From an uncultured Gammaproteobacteria bacterium (GTDB lineage Bacteria; Pseudomonadota; Gammaproteobacteria; CAJQNE01), in contig CAJQNE010000441.1 in NCBI GenBank assembly GCA_905479545.1, positions 1 through 6,637 on the forward strand: DNA of 6,637 nt, in the 5' to 3' direction. Below, piece after piece: positions 1 to 5,387 of this stretch; position 1 is the first letter of the stretch; each line of letters starts with the position of its first letter. The position numbers and the translations under genes are program-made. The notes below the pieces were generated by a model, which worked only from the letters and a program-made list of their open reading frames with translations, searched no databases and was not told where the DNA came from.

Positions 1-121
1 TTGCCCGGTTGGCCTGTCGAACTGGCATATTACGAATCAGCGTGGGCAGGCTGGAAAAAGCATTCGAACAAGCGAGGGTTTATGCTCATTCCTTGACGGT
101 AGTCGAGTGAGCTTGCGGTGA
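1..121 (+). other. Open stretch at window edge, possible 3' end of an upstream gene
   Basis: All three forward frames are open from the window edge, with stops at 94-96, 119-121 and 108-110, so a coding remnant is possible but its frame cannot be decided. The frame ending at 110 (reading ...RISVGRLEKAFEQARVY...) and the one ending at 96 (reading ...ESAWAGWKKHSNKRG...) both look moderately protein-like. Neither matches a family I recognise. A terminator-like hairpin follows at 128-163, which fits the end of a gene or of a mobile unit that begins outside the window. Confidence 0.25.
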
Positions 122-127
122 AATTAG

Positions 128-163
128 TGGGGATACCTCAGAATCTGACCCCAATTTTTTTTT
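128..163 (+). terminator. Terminator-like hairpin with T9 tail, carrying the GGGGTCAG motif
   Basis: TGGGG (128-132) pairs with CCCCA (149-153). A second inverted pair, TCAGA (138-142) and TCTGA (144-148), lies inside, and nine T's follow (155-163). This fits intrinsic termination of whatever enters from the left. The tract ends only 11 bases before the ATG at 175, leaving no room for a normal promoter between them. The next gene must therefore be read through from upstream or be started within this block. The right half also carries CTGACCCCAATT, which recurs inverted at 3784-3795. Confidence 0.5.
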
Positions 164-174
164 AGAGACAAGCT

Positions 175-495
175 ATGCCAAATCAATACCTCAAATACAT
201 CGAAATCCTGAAAGACGTTCAACGAGCAATTAAATTGCGGCTGGTAGGGTATCAAGTTTCTGCTGATGACGACCTGCACTCAATGACCCCTAAAGAAGCT
301 TCGCCTAAAGGTTGGTCGTCGACCGCGACAGTTTGGAAAGACGACTACCAATCGATAATCAATTCGATAAGGCAAGCCAACCCTAAATATAAAGGCTTCC
401 CATCACTAAGGTCAGAACAAGAAAAAAGTTATGGCCTGGAGATCCAGTGGCTCCGTGACTCAATAGCAGTACGACTTCAAAACTTCATTGCGTAA
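175..495 (+). CDS. Small hypothetical protein, first gene of a probable two-gene operon
   Basis: This is a 106-residue protein that I do not recognise. It has no signal peptide, no membrane segment and no cysteine, so it is predicted to be soluble and cytoplasmic. It has many charged and aromatic residues, with a helical-looking N-terminal third (residues 1-27), a polar middle rich in Ser, Lys and Asp, and a helical-looking C-terminus (about 80-106). The ATG has only a weak ribosome binding site (AGAGA at 164-168, 6 bases upstream). The stop lies 16 bases before the exported-protein gene, in the same direction, which suggests co-transcription. A regulator or accessory protein for that gene is conceivable, but nothing in the sequence shows it. 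Transcription is unclear because a T-tailed hairpin ends 11 bases upstream. Confidence 0.6.
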   Translation: MPNQYLKYIEILKDVQRAIKLRLVGYQVSADDDLHSMTPKEASPKGWSSTATVWKDDYQSIINSIRQANPKYKGFPSLRSEQEKSYGLEIQWLRDSIAVRLQNFIA

Positions 496-511
496 ATAGT
501 GGCCGATAAGT

Positions 512-1861
512 ATGAAAACTAATGGTTTGCAAAAAATGTTGGCAGTAGCTTTAATTTCGCTGACACCTAATTTCACATTCGCTCAATCGGCAAATTCGAT
601 TAACTCGGCCCTAACAGCAGACAATGCTGCAAGGTTGTGTGAAGACGGGACTCTGATCGGAAACTACCTAGTAAGGCTATTAATAGATCGTAATAATTTC
701 CCGTTAGAGGATAATGCTGCTGTTTATGCTGGAGCGGAAAGCAACCCACAAACGTTTTTCCTAGATCTACTAGAAGGTAACTCACCGGTCATCAGCTCCC
801 TAAGTGTGGCAACCCGGCAAAAATTAGCAGCTATTCGACTTGATTTACCCAACTGGTTAAACAGCAACTACGCAAGATCGGCAAATTCAGCATATCGGGT
901 TCGGCCTGGCCAGCCCATTCCACAATCAGAATCAACTCTGCTTAGAAGCTTCCTTGTCGAATCTGGTTTCACTGTAGCTTGCCCGGCTAAAAGACAGCAA
1001 AGCCAGTTTGTGTCATCGTTCAGGCTCAGAGGAGATAGCGCCACTATTTCTAACCAAGCCTCTGGAGCTAAATTGGCCGCCTTAGATGCTGCTACGGCAT
1101 CCATCATTAGAGACGATGTTGCGAACACTACTGCCGTGAACACTACAATAATCGCTGGCTTTGATGTAACGCAATTTATGAGCACACCCGACAAAAAGTA
1201 CGCTTTCTCACTGGTCCCTTATGTCGGTTATCAAGCTAAAAATACCGACCCCGACGATTCAGAAGACATAGAGCACGCATCTTTTGGAATAGCCCTTGGC
1301 CTTTCCAATATCACGCTGGGATCTAAGAATTACGGCGTTGGTGACACTCTCCAGATAGCTTTCGAACGCGGTTTTGACAAAGCAAATAAATCACAGACTA
1401 GTAAATACAGTTTAGTGTGGAATGCGGCACCCTACTATAAGCCGAAGAGAAGGCTGTGCAATTCTGACCGTGTTATTACAAACGACCTCAGTTTTCACTG
1501 CACACTTAATGCACTGGCGAGTTACATAGACGTTAGCGATGTTGGCAACAATACCGCGTTGATGCTTGCCGCTGATAACTCACTACTAGGCAGAGGTTAC
1601 AGCATTGGATTATCATTTTTGCCTAAAGCAGACACAGATAATTGGGTTTGGCTCAATCGTTGGAACTTAAGCGCCGGCTACAAATTTATCGCTTATAACT
1701 CGGGCAACTTGAGCAACACTGAAAACTCTAAAGTAACTTTATCGTTCACACCCAACAGTGCAAAAAACCTGGAAATAAGCCTGGAGTATGTGAATGGCGA
1801 TAACGAAGAAACTTTCCAGCGCGAAGATAGTACGTCACTTAAACTAGGGTTCAGGCTCTGA
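512..1861 (+). CDS. Exported protein, probable outer-membrane beta-barrel, unknown function
   Basis: This is a 449-residue protein with a classical signal peptide: Lys near the N-terminus, a hydrophobic core at about residues 9-18, and probable cleavage after TFA (residue 24). Residues 25 to about 215 form a mixed, largely helical-looking soluble region with cysteines 43 and 157. Residues about 215-449 show alternating polar and nonpolar segments (for example AFSLVPYVGY, ASFGIALGLSNITLG, GYSIGLSFL, NLSAGYKFIAY, VTLSFTPN, LEISLEYVNG, SLKLGFRL) separated by Asn/Asp-rich turns, as expected of an outer-membrane beta-barrel. Cysteines 316 and 330 could form a disulfide in a loop. The last residue is Leu, not the Phe or Trp usual for BAM substrates. 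The ATG is kept because it gives a complete signal peptide, though the ribosome binding site is poor and translation may be coupled to the gene 16 bases upstream. Barrel topology is inferred from pattern alone; no specific family is recognised. Confidence 0.75.
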   Translation: MKTNGLQKMLAVALISLTPNFTFAQSANSINSALTADNAARLCEDGTLIGNYLVRLLIDRNNFPLEDNAAVYAGAESNPQTFFLDLLEGNSPVISSLSVATRQKLAAIRLDLPNWLNSNYARSANSAYRVRPGQPIPQSESTLLRSFLVESGFTVACPAKRQQSQFVSSFRLRGDSATISNQASGAKLAALDAATASIIRDDVANTTAVNTTIIAGFDVTQFMSTPDKKYAFSLVPYVGYQAKNTDPDDSEDIEHASFGIALGLSNITLGSKNYGVGDTLQIAFERGFDKANKSQTSKYSLVWNAAPYYKPKRRLCNSDRVITNDLSFHCTLNALASYIDVSDVGNNTALMLAADNSLLGRGYSIGLSFLPKADTDNWVWLNRWNLSAGYKFIAYNSGNLSNTENSKVTLSFTPNSAKNLEISLEYVNGDNEETFQREDSTSLKLGFRL

Positions 1862-1880
1862 CGAAGAGGAGTACATCAAC

Positions 1881-1952
1881 GTGGCATCAACGACAACTGA
1901 AAAGGCACCTTCTTTTTTACGGGGTAGAACCCCTTCAATGATTGCCCGTTGA
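1881..1952 (+). CDS. Possible 23-residue peptide or start of a decayed gene
   Basis: A GTG at 1881 opens a 23-residue frame (MASTTTEKAPSF..., ending ...PSMIAR) that stops at 1950-1952. It has a better Shine-Dalgarno than the two genes upstream: AGAGGAG at 1865-1871, 9 bases before the GTG. It begins 19 bases after the stop of the exported-protein gene and ends before the terminator at 1976-2009, so it would sit on the same transcript. The peptide is polar and basic, with no membrane segment. It could be a tiny gene, a leftover N-terminus of a deleted gene, or chance. Its 3' half overlaps a small hairpin, GGGGT-AGA-ACCCC (1921-1933). Confidence 0.25.
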   Translation: MASTTTEKAPSFLRGRTPSMIAR

Positions 1953-1975
1953 TTTAGGAACAATTTAAAATCAAG

Positions 1976-2009
1976 AACTAAAGGGGCCAGCCTGACCCCT
2001 TTAGTTTTT
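1976..2009 (+). terminator. Strong intrinsic terminator after the two-gene operon
   Basis: A perfect 11-bp stem, AACTAAAGGGG (1976-1986) with CCCCTTTAGTT (1996-2006), encloses a 9-base loop and is followed by T's to 2009. On the minus strand the flanking A's also give a short T run, so it may work in both directions. It ends transcription of the genes at 175-1861 and insulates the lipoprotein gene, which must have its own promoter. The right side contains CCTGACCCC, a variant of the motif at 146-154 and 3788-3795. Confidence 0.85.
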
Positions 2010-2034
2010 CTATAAAACAACACTTCTGAACTAT

Positions 2035-2051
2035 TACAATAACGATCAGGA
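2035..2051 (+). promoter_or_regulatory. Candidate -10 box and ribosome binding site of the lipoprotein gene
   Basis: TACAAT (2035-2040) matches five of six positions of the TATAAT consensus and lies between the terminator and the gene. No good -35 box is present at the right distance. AGGA (2048-2051) is the ribosome binding site. It lies 3 bases from the ATG at 2055 and 6 bases from the ATG at 2058, so the second ATG is the better placed start. Confidence 0.35.
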
Positions 2052-2054
2052 AAA

Positions 2055-3446
2055 ATGATGACGAAAGCGCCGAGTTACACGAAGATTTTAACTATTTCAC
2101 TTCTAGCTATAGCGACCATGCAGACAATTGGTTGCACTGGTGTCAAAACTGGGTGGCTAGGGTATACGCGGTTAAACACTAACGCTGGTGGTGCTTTGGT
2201 GGCTATCGATCAGCGAGCCATCATTTCTCACCTAAAAACCGATGCAAACGGTCAAAACCCTTATGCCATTGTATGCGCGGAGCCTAGTCCGGATGGAATG
2301 ACCGCTCTGTCGCTATCAGCTAGTGGAAAAAGCGAAAAAGCCGATTTGGTGGCCGCATTTTCGGCTCAAGAAAATGCCTCATATGTTGGCTTGAGAAGCC
2401 AAAGCATCCAGCTACTTCGAGATGCTATGTATAGAGCTTGCGAAGGCTATTTAAGCGGCGGTCTTACTAAAGCCGCTTACGATATATCAATGCGTCGTTA
2501 TCAAAAAAACATGGTCGCGCTGCTAGCTATTGAGCAACTAACCGGAACCGTCGTCGCGCCAAGTACCACGATCACTACTCAAGGTGCAGCCAGCGCGGGT
2601 GATGAACTCAAAAGTTATCGCGAATCAATTAAGTCAGCCGAAGCCGAAAAAGCGGTACTTGTCACTAAAAAAACCGATAAAGAAACGGAGATACAAACTG
2701 AGAAATCTGGTGCTAATGACACGACAAAAATTGGAATGCTCAATACGGAGGTAAAAGCAATAGATGAAGAAATCTCAGCTCTTGACCTCGATATAACACA
2801 GCTTAAAGCAGGTGCAAAATTGGCGGGTAAATTTAGTGCGATGGGCCGAGGGAGAGTGACGGTTCGAGATGTTGCAGGAGGTAGCCAACGGCCAAGCGAA
2901 GCTTCGATTAAGACCATTGCCAAAGAAGTGAGCGCTATTGTGGCATCAGTCGTTGGTGCCGATGATGGCGACCAACTTTGCCTCACCGCTCTCGCGACAG
3001 CGTTTCAGGAGAATGAAGCACATAGAAGAGCCCGTGGCCCGGCGAGTTATATAGCCAGACCGATGAATACCGTTAAGAGAAAAACCGGCACTCCCGGACC
3101 TAGACCGAAACAAGTTTCGTATAACAACGTAACTAAAATCAGTTCTACTCAGGGCCCACACACTAACGAGCTTGAAGATAACAGGGCAAACGAACCTAAG
3201 GGTGCTTCCAAGTCATTTGTCGAGTTTTGTAATGCCCGATTAGGAGCATCGAATACTCAACGCAACGTTAAATGGAAAGCACTGTCCCAGCAGCTAGATA
3301 CGGCCATAAAAACCCTAAATGACCCAAAGAAAACCGTAAAAGCGAAGTCTGCAGCGCAAAAAACTATCGATTCGATAACTGCACAGGCATTAAGCAATAC
3401 CGGTAGCACTATTTCCATTACCGCCAAAATGCCCTCCCCCCTCTGA
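2055..3446 (+). CDS. Putative lipoprotein with central coiled coil, unknown function
   Basis: This is a 463-residue protein (462 if it starts at the second ATG, 2058, which has the better ribosome binding site spacing). Residues 1-26 form a signal peptide with a hydrophobic core ILTISLLAIA, followed by TIGC with cysteine 27 as the probable lipidated residue. Gln at -4 and Thr at -3 make the lipobox imperfect. There is no Asp after the cysteine, which by the E. coli rule favours the outer membrane. Residues 40-165 form a compact region with the motifs CAEPSPD (74-80), LLRDAMYRACEGYLSGG (120-136) and AYDISMRRYQ (141-150). These look like a conserved family core, but I cannot name a function. 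Residues about 183-252 are a charged coiled coil rich in Lys, Glu and Ala. A basic Pro/Gly/Thr-rich, probably disordered part follows (325-385), then a helical tail. Cysteines 74, 129, 309 and 392 could form disulfides in the periplasm. It follows the barrel gene but is on a separate transcript. Confidence 0.75.
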   Translation: MMTKAPSYTKILTISLLAIATMQTIGCTGVKTGWLGYTRLNTNAGGALVAIDQRAIISHLKTDANGQNPYAIVCAEPSPDGMTALSLSASGKSEKADLVAAFSAQENASYVGLRSQSIQLLRDAMYRACEGYLSGGLTKAAYDISMRRYQKNMVALLAIEQLTGTVVAPSTTITTQGAASAGDELKSYRESIKSAEAEKAVLVTKKTDKETEIQTEKSGANDTTKIGMLNTEVKAIDEEISALDLDITQLKAGAKLAGKFSAMGRGRVTVRDVAGGSQRPSEASIKTIAKEVSAIVASVVGADDGDQLCLTALATAFQENEAHRRARGPASYIARPMNTVKRKTGTPGPRPKQVSYNNVTKISSTQGPHTNELEDNRANEPKGASKSFVEFCNARLGASNTQRNVKWKALSQQLDTAIKTLNDPKKTVKAKSAAQKTIDSITAQALSNTGSTISITAKMPSPL

Positions 3447-3484
3447 CAGCTGCAGTTCTAATCACTCACCCTGGGCGGGGGGGG
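3432..3484 (+). other. C-rich gene end and G8 tract able to form a stem
   Basis: C6 at 3436-3441, inside the last codons of the lipoprotein gene, can pair with the G8 tract at 3477-3484 around a loop of about 35 bases. No T tract follows, so it is not an ordinary intrinsic terminator. It may simply stabilise the 3' end of the message. Both tracts are prone to slippage; loss or gain of a C would shift the frame in the last three codons and remove the stop. Confidence 0.25.
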
Positions 3485-3670
3485 CGATATTCTTAACATG
3501 CGCGAAAGGCTTAATTGAAGGGGGATCTCTAGCCTATATCGCAAAAAATAAGGATATGAGGTTAGTGCCGTTCTATTCTGAACCGAAACGTTTTTTCAAA
3601 GTTTAGTATTACCGTTACCTCACAACTCACAACTCACAACTCACAAAACTTAGAATTTTCGGATAATTTT
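3447..3670 (+). other. Non-coding spacer after the lipoprotein gene
   Basis: I see no supported gene here; the frames are broken by frequent stops. It holds the G8 tract (3477-3484), a palindromic AAACGTTT followed by further T's near 3585-3596, and a 7-bp tandem repeat (3620-3646). No clear terminator follows the lipoprotein gene. Confidence 0.5.
3620..3646 (+). repeat. Heptamer tandem repeat TCACAAC, nearly four copies
   Basis: TCACAAC occurs three times in a row at 3620-3640, followed by TCACAA with the seventh base changed (3641-3646). Short tandem repeats of this kind change copy number easily. It lies 24 bases upstream of the short ORF at 3671. Confidence 0.85.
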
Positions 3671-3781
3671 ATGGATAGGGTTATTAAAACATTTGCAGTA
3701 ATTACGTTTGGAATAGTATTCCCCGTTATTGTTCTTTTCCAGGCCCATACCAGCATCAGCGCACTTGGGAACGACGTTTGA
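3671..3781 (+). CDS. Possible 36-residue single-pass membrane peptide
   Basis: The ATG at 3671 opens a 36-residue frame that ends at the TGA at 3779-3781. The peptide starts MDRVIK, continues with an uninterrupted hydrophobic stretch of about 17 residues (about 7-23, FAVITFGIVFPVIVLFQ), and ends in a short polar tail. A basic start plus one membrane helix is typical of small membrane proteins and of some type I toxins. The ribosome binding site is weak (GGA at 3661-3663, 7 bases before the ATG), and no antisense RNA promoter or partner was recognised. Its stop overlaps the first base of the AATAATTGGGG motif that received the IS. Chance is a real alternative for an ORF this short. Confidence 0.35.
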   Translation: MDRVIKTFAVITFGIVFPVIVLFQAHTSISALGNDV

Positions 3782-3788
3782 ATAATTG

Positions 3789-3799
3789 GGGTCAGTGTA
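3789..3799 (+). repeat. Left copy of the 11-bp target duplication
   Basis: GGGTCAGTGTA directly abuts the left inverted repeat and is repeated exactly at 5305-5315 beside the right one. Eleven bases is within the range known for IS4-family target duplications. Confidence 0.92.
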
Positions 3800-3818
3800 G
3801 AATGGCACTTACTTAAGC
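3800..3818 (+). repeat. Left terminal inverted repeat of the first IS
   Basis: GAATGGCACTTACTTAAGC is an exact inverted match to 5286-5304. The match stops at the next base inward (C against T), and the bases outside belong to the target duplication. Confidence 0.93.
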
Positions 3819-3840
3819 CCTAACTCTTTGAAAATATAAT
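3813..3840 (+). promoter_or_regulatory. Probable transposase promoter of the first IS
   Basis: A perfect TATAAT lies at 3835-3840, about 70 bases before the transposase start. The best-placed upstream hexamer, TTAAGC at 3813-3818 (16-bp spacer), matches TTGACA at only three positions and falls inside the left inverted repeat. A weak -35 fits the low expression usual for transposases. Overlap with the terminal repeat would let bound transposase repress its own gene, but this is inference. Confidence 0.5.
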
Positions 3841-3909
3841 AAAAAAGCCGCCCATATGGTAGCGTGAAAGTCGTCGAACTAACCTCGCATACCTAGAGGA
3901 GCAGCCGCC

Positions 3910-5295
3910 TTGAATCCTACCCCGACAAACCGCCATCAGCAACAAAACCACATCCGCCAGCAGGCCAGCCAAACCGACAGTTGGGCGATGTTTAACTTGC
4001 TCACCAGCGACCAGTTGTTCGACGAGGTTGAAAGGCATTGCCCCGAACACCGGGAACGGCTCTTTCCACCGACTGAAACACTGTCGATGTTTTTAGCTCA
4101 AGGACTGGCCGCTGACCGTTCTTGCCAGAATATCGTCGATCAAGCAGCCGTTAAACGCTTAACATCCGGACTCACGCCGAACAGCACTGCGACGGGTGCC
4201 TATTGCCGGGCACGGCAGCGGCTACCGTCTGCAATGGTTAGCGGCCTCACTCGCTTTCTCGGGCAACGTATCGACGAACAATCTGTGAGTGAATGGCGTT
4301 GGGATAACCGGCGGGTGTGCGTCGTTGACGGCACCACTTTGACAATGCCGGATACGGCAAGTAATCAACTCCGGTTTCCGCAGCAAGGTAGCCAAAAACC
4401 CGGCCTGGGTTTCCCCATATGCCGATTAGTCGGCGTCACTAGTTTATCAACTGGCGCCTTGCTGGATGCAGCTGTAGGCCGCTTCAACGGTAAGGGGGCC
4501 AACGAACAAGCGCTCCTCCGGGATATTCTGGATGTATTCGAACCGGGCGATGTCGTATTGGGCGACGCCTTCTATCCGACGTGGTTTTTACTGGCTGAGA
4601 TGCTATGCAGGAAGGTCGACATTGTTATGGAGCAACAAGGTGCCAGACGCCGCTCCACAGACTTTCGAACCGGTCAAAAGCTAGGGGCCAGAGATCACCT
4701 GATTACAATAAAGAAGCCGGTAATAAGACCGGATTGGTTATCAGTTGAAGCTTACGAGCAAGCACCAGATTCCCTGATAGTTCGTGAGTTTAAGGCCGGT
4801 GGGAAGGTGATGGTAACCACATTGCTTGATGCGAAAGTCTATCCGAAGAACAACTTAAAAGCCCTTTACAGGCGTCGTTGGGAGATAGAGGTAACGCTGC
4901 GTGATATCAAACAAACGTTGGGTATGAACATACTCAGTTGCCATTCACCCGAAATGATAATTAAGGAAATTTGGGTATACTTGCTCGCCTACAACTTGAT
5001 TCGTTTGTTGATGTGCCAAGCCGCTTCAGCAGCAGGAGCATTGCCCACTACCTTGAGCTTCAAACATTGTTTACAGCTCTGTTTATGCTGCCTGAATAGC
5101 AGTGCGGTAATGAATGACGAGATGCTCGCTAGTGTGCTACTGCTCATGGCTCAGCAACGGGTTGGGAATCGAGCTGGGCGCGTAGAACCTCGAGCCGTAA
5201 AGAGGCGACCAAAAGCCTATCCGTTACTCATGGAAAGGCGTTGTGCTGCAAGGGATAGAGTCAGAAAAAATGGGCACCCCGTGAAGCTTAAGTAA
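3910..5295 (+). CDS. IS4-family DDE transposase of the first IS
   Basis: This 461-residue enzyme cuts and pastes its element by acting on the terminal repeats. The RNase H-like catalytic core (DDE_Tnp_1 type) is complete: Asp140 in VVDGTTLTMPD, Asp219 in VVLGDAFYP, and Glu327 in the signature Y(2)R(3)E(6)K, with Tyr320, Arg323, Glu327 and Lys334 all present. A long beta-strand-rich insertion between Asp219 and Glu327 is typical of IS4 transposases. Residues about 25-125 are the N-terminal DNA-binding region, and the C-terminus is very basic. The start is TTG at 3910, supported by AGAGGA at 3895-3900, 9 bases upstream; the first in-frame ATG (residue 27) would remove the N-terminus and has no comparable site. 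A TTG start would keep expression low. The stop lies inside the right inverted repeat. Confidence 0.93.
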   Translation: MNPTPTNRHQQQNHIRQQASQTDSWAMFNLLTSDQLFDEVERHCPEHRERLFPPTETLSMFLAQGLAADRSCQNIVDQAAVKRLTSGLTPNSTATGAYCRARQRLPSAMVSGLTRFLGQRIDEQSVSEWRWDNRRVCVVDGTTLTMPDTASNQLRFPQQGSQKPGLGFPICRLVGVTSLSTGALLDAAVGRFNGKGANEQALLRDILDVFEPGDVVLGDAFYPTWFLLAEMLCRKVDIVMEQQGARRRSTDFRTGQKLGARDHLITIKKPVIRPDWLSVEAYEQAPDSLIVREFKAGGKVMVTTLLDAKVYPKNNLKALYRRRWEIEVTLRDIKQTLGMNILSCHSPEMIIKEIWVYLLAYNLIRLLMCQAASAAGALPTTLSFKHCLQLCLCCLNSSAVMNDEMLASVLLLMAQQRVGNRAGRVEPRAVKRRPKAYPLLMERRCAARDRVRKNGHPVKLK

Positions 5296-5304
5296 GTGCC
5301 ATTC
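5286..5304 (+). repeat. Right terminal inverted repeat of the first IS
   Basis: This is the exact complement of 3800-3818. It includes the last two sense codons and the stop codon (5293-5295) of the transposase. Confidence 0.93.
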
Positions 5305-5315
5305 GGGTCAGTGTA
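5305..5315 (+). repeat. Right copy of the 11-bp target duplication
   Basis: GGGTCAGTGTA is identical to 3789-3799 and starts immediately after the right inverted repeat. Confidence 0.92.
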
Positions 5316-5364
5316 AAATTAACTTTATTCAACTAATACGCCCAATAAAAAAGAGCCCATATTG

Positions 5365-5379
5365 CACTGCTGTCCCACA
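5365..5379 (-). repeat. Left terminal inverted repeat of the second IS
   Basis: CACTGCTGTCCCACA is an exact inverted match to 6623-6637; the next base inward differs. This is the end downstream of the transposase gene. Confidence 0.88.
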
Positions 5380-5387
5380 AATAGCAG

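Larger units (their letters stand above)
3800..5304 (+). mobile_element. Complete IS4-family insertion sequence, 1505 bp
   Basis: The element is bounded by perfect 19-bp inverted repeats, GAATGGCACTTACTTAAGC at 3800-3818 and its complement at 5286-5304. It is flanked by identical 11-bp direct repeats (3789-3799 and 5305-5315). It carries one uninterrupted transposase gene. The right inverted repeat contains the transposase stop codon, so the element is very compact on that side. Intact ends, an exact target duplication and an open transposase indicate a fairly recent insertion that may still be active. Removing it restores a site reading AATTGGGGTCAGTGTAAAAT. Confidence 0.93.

Noticed and set aside
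93..124. Possible promoter for the first operon (TTGACG at 93-98, TGAAAT at 119-124)
   Set aside because: The spacer would be 20 bp, the -10 matches only four of six positions, and a terminator-like hairpin lies between it and the gene.
868..1194. Minus-strand ORF of 108 codons opposite the exported protein
   Set aside because: It sits entirely inside a well-supported gene with a signal peptide and strand pattern on the other strand; nothing independent supports it.
2615..2986. Long minus-strand ORF opposite the lipoprotein gene
   Set aside because: It lies wholly opposite the lipoprotein coiled coil and core, has a low-complexity Ser/Thr/Val/Ala composition typical of an antisense shadow, and has no supporting context.
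3620..3646. CRISPR-like array
   Set aside because: The repeats are 7 bp and directly adjacent with no spacers; it is a simple tandem repeat.
3838..5363. Similar strings AATAAAAAAGCCGCCCATAT (3838-3857) and AATAAAAAAGAGCCCATATT (5344-5363)
   Set aside because: One is inside the first IS and the other in the spacer. The resemblance is mostly an A-rich run followed by GCCCATAT, the lengths differ, and no boundary or structure is associated with it.
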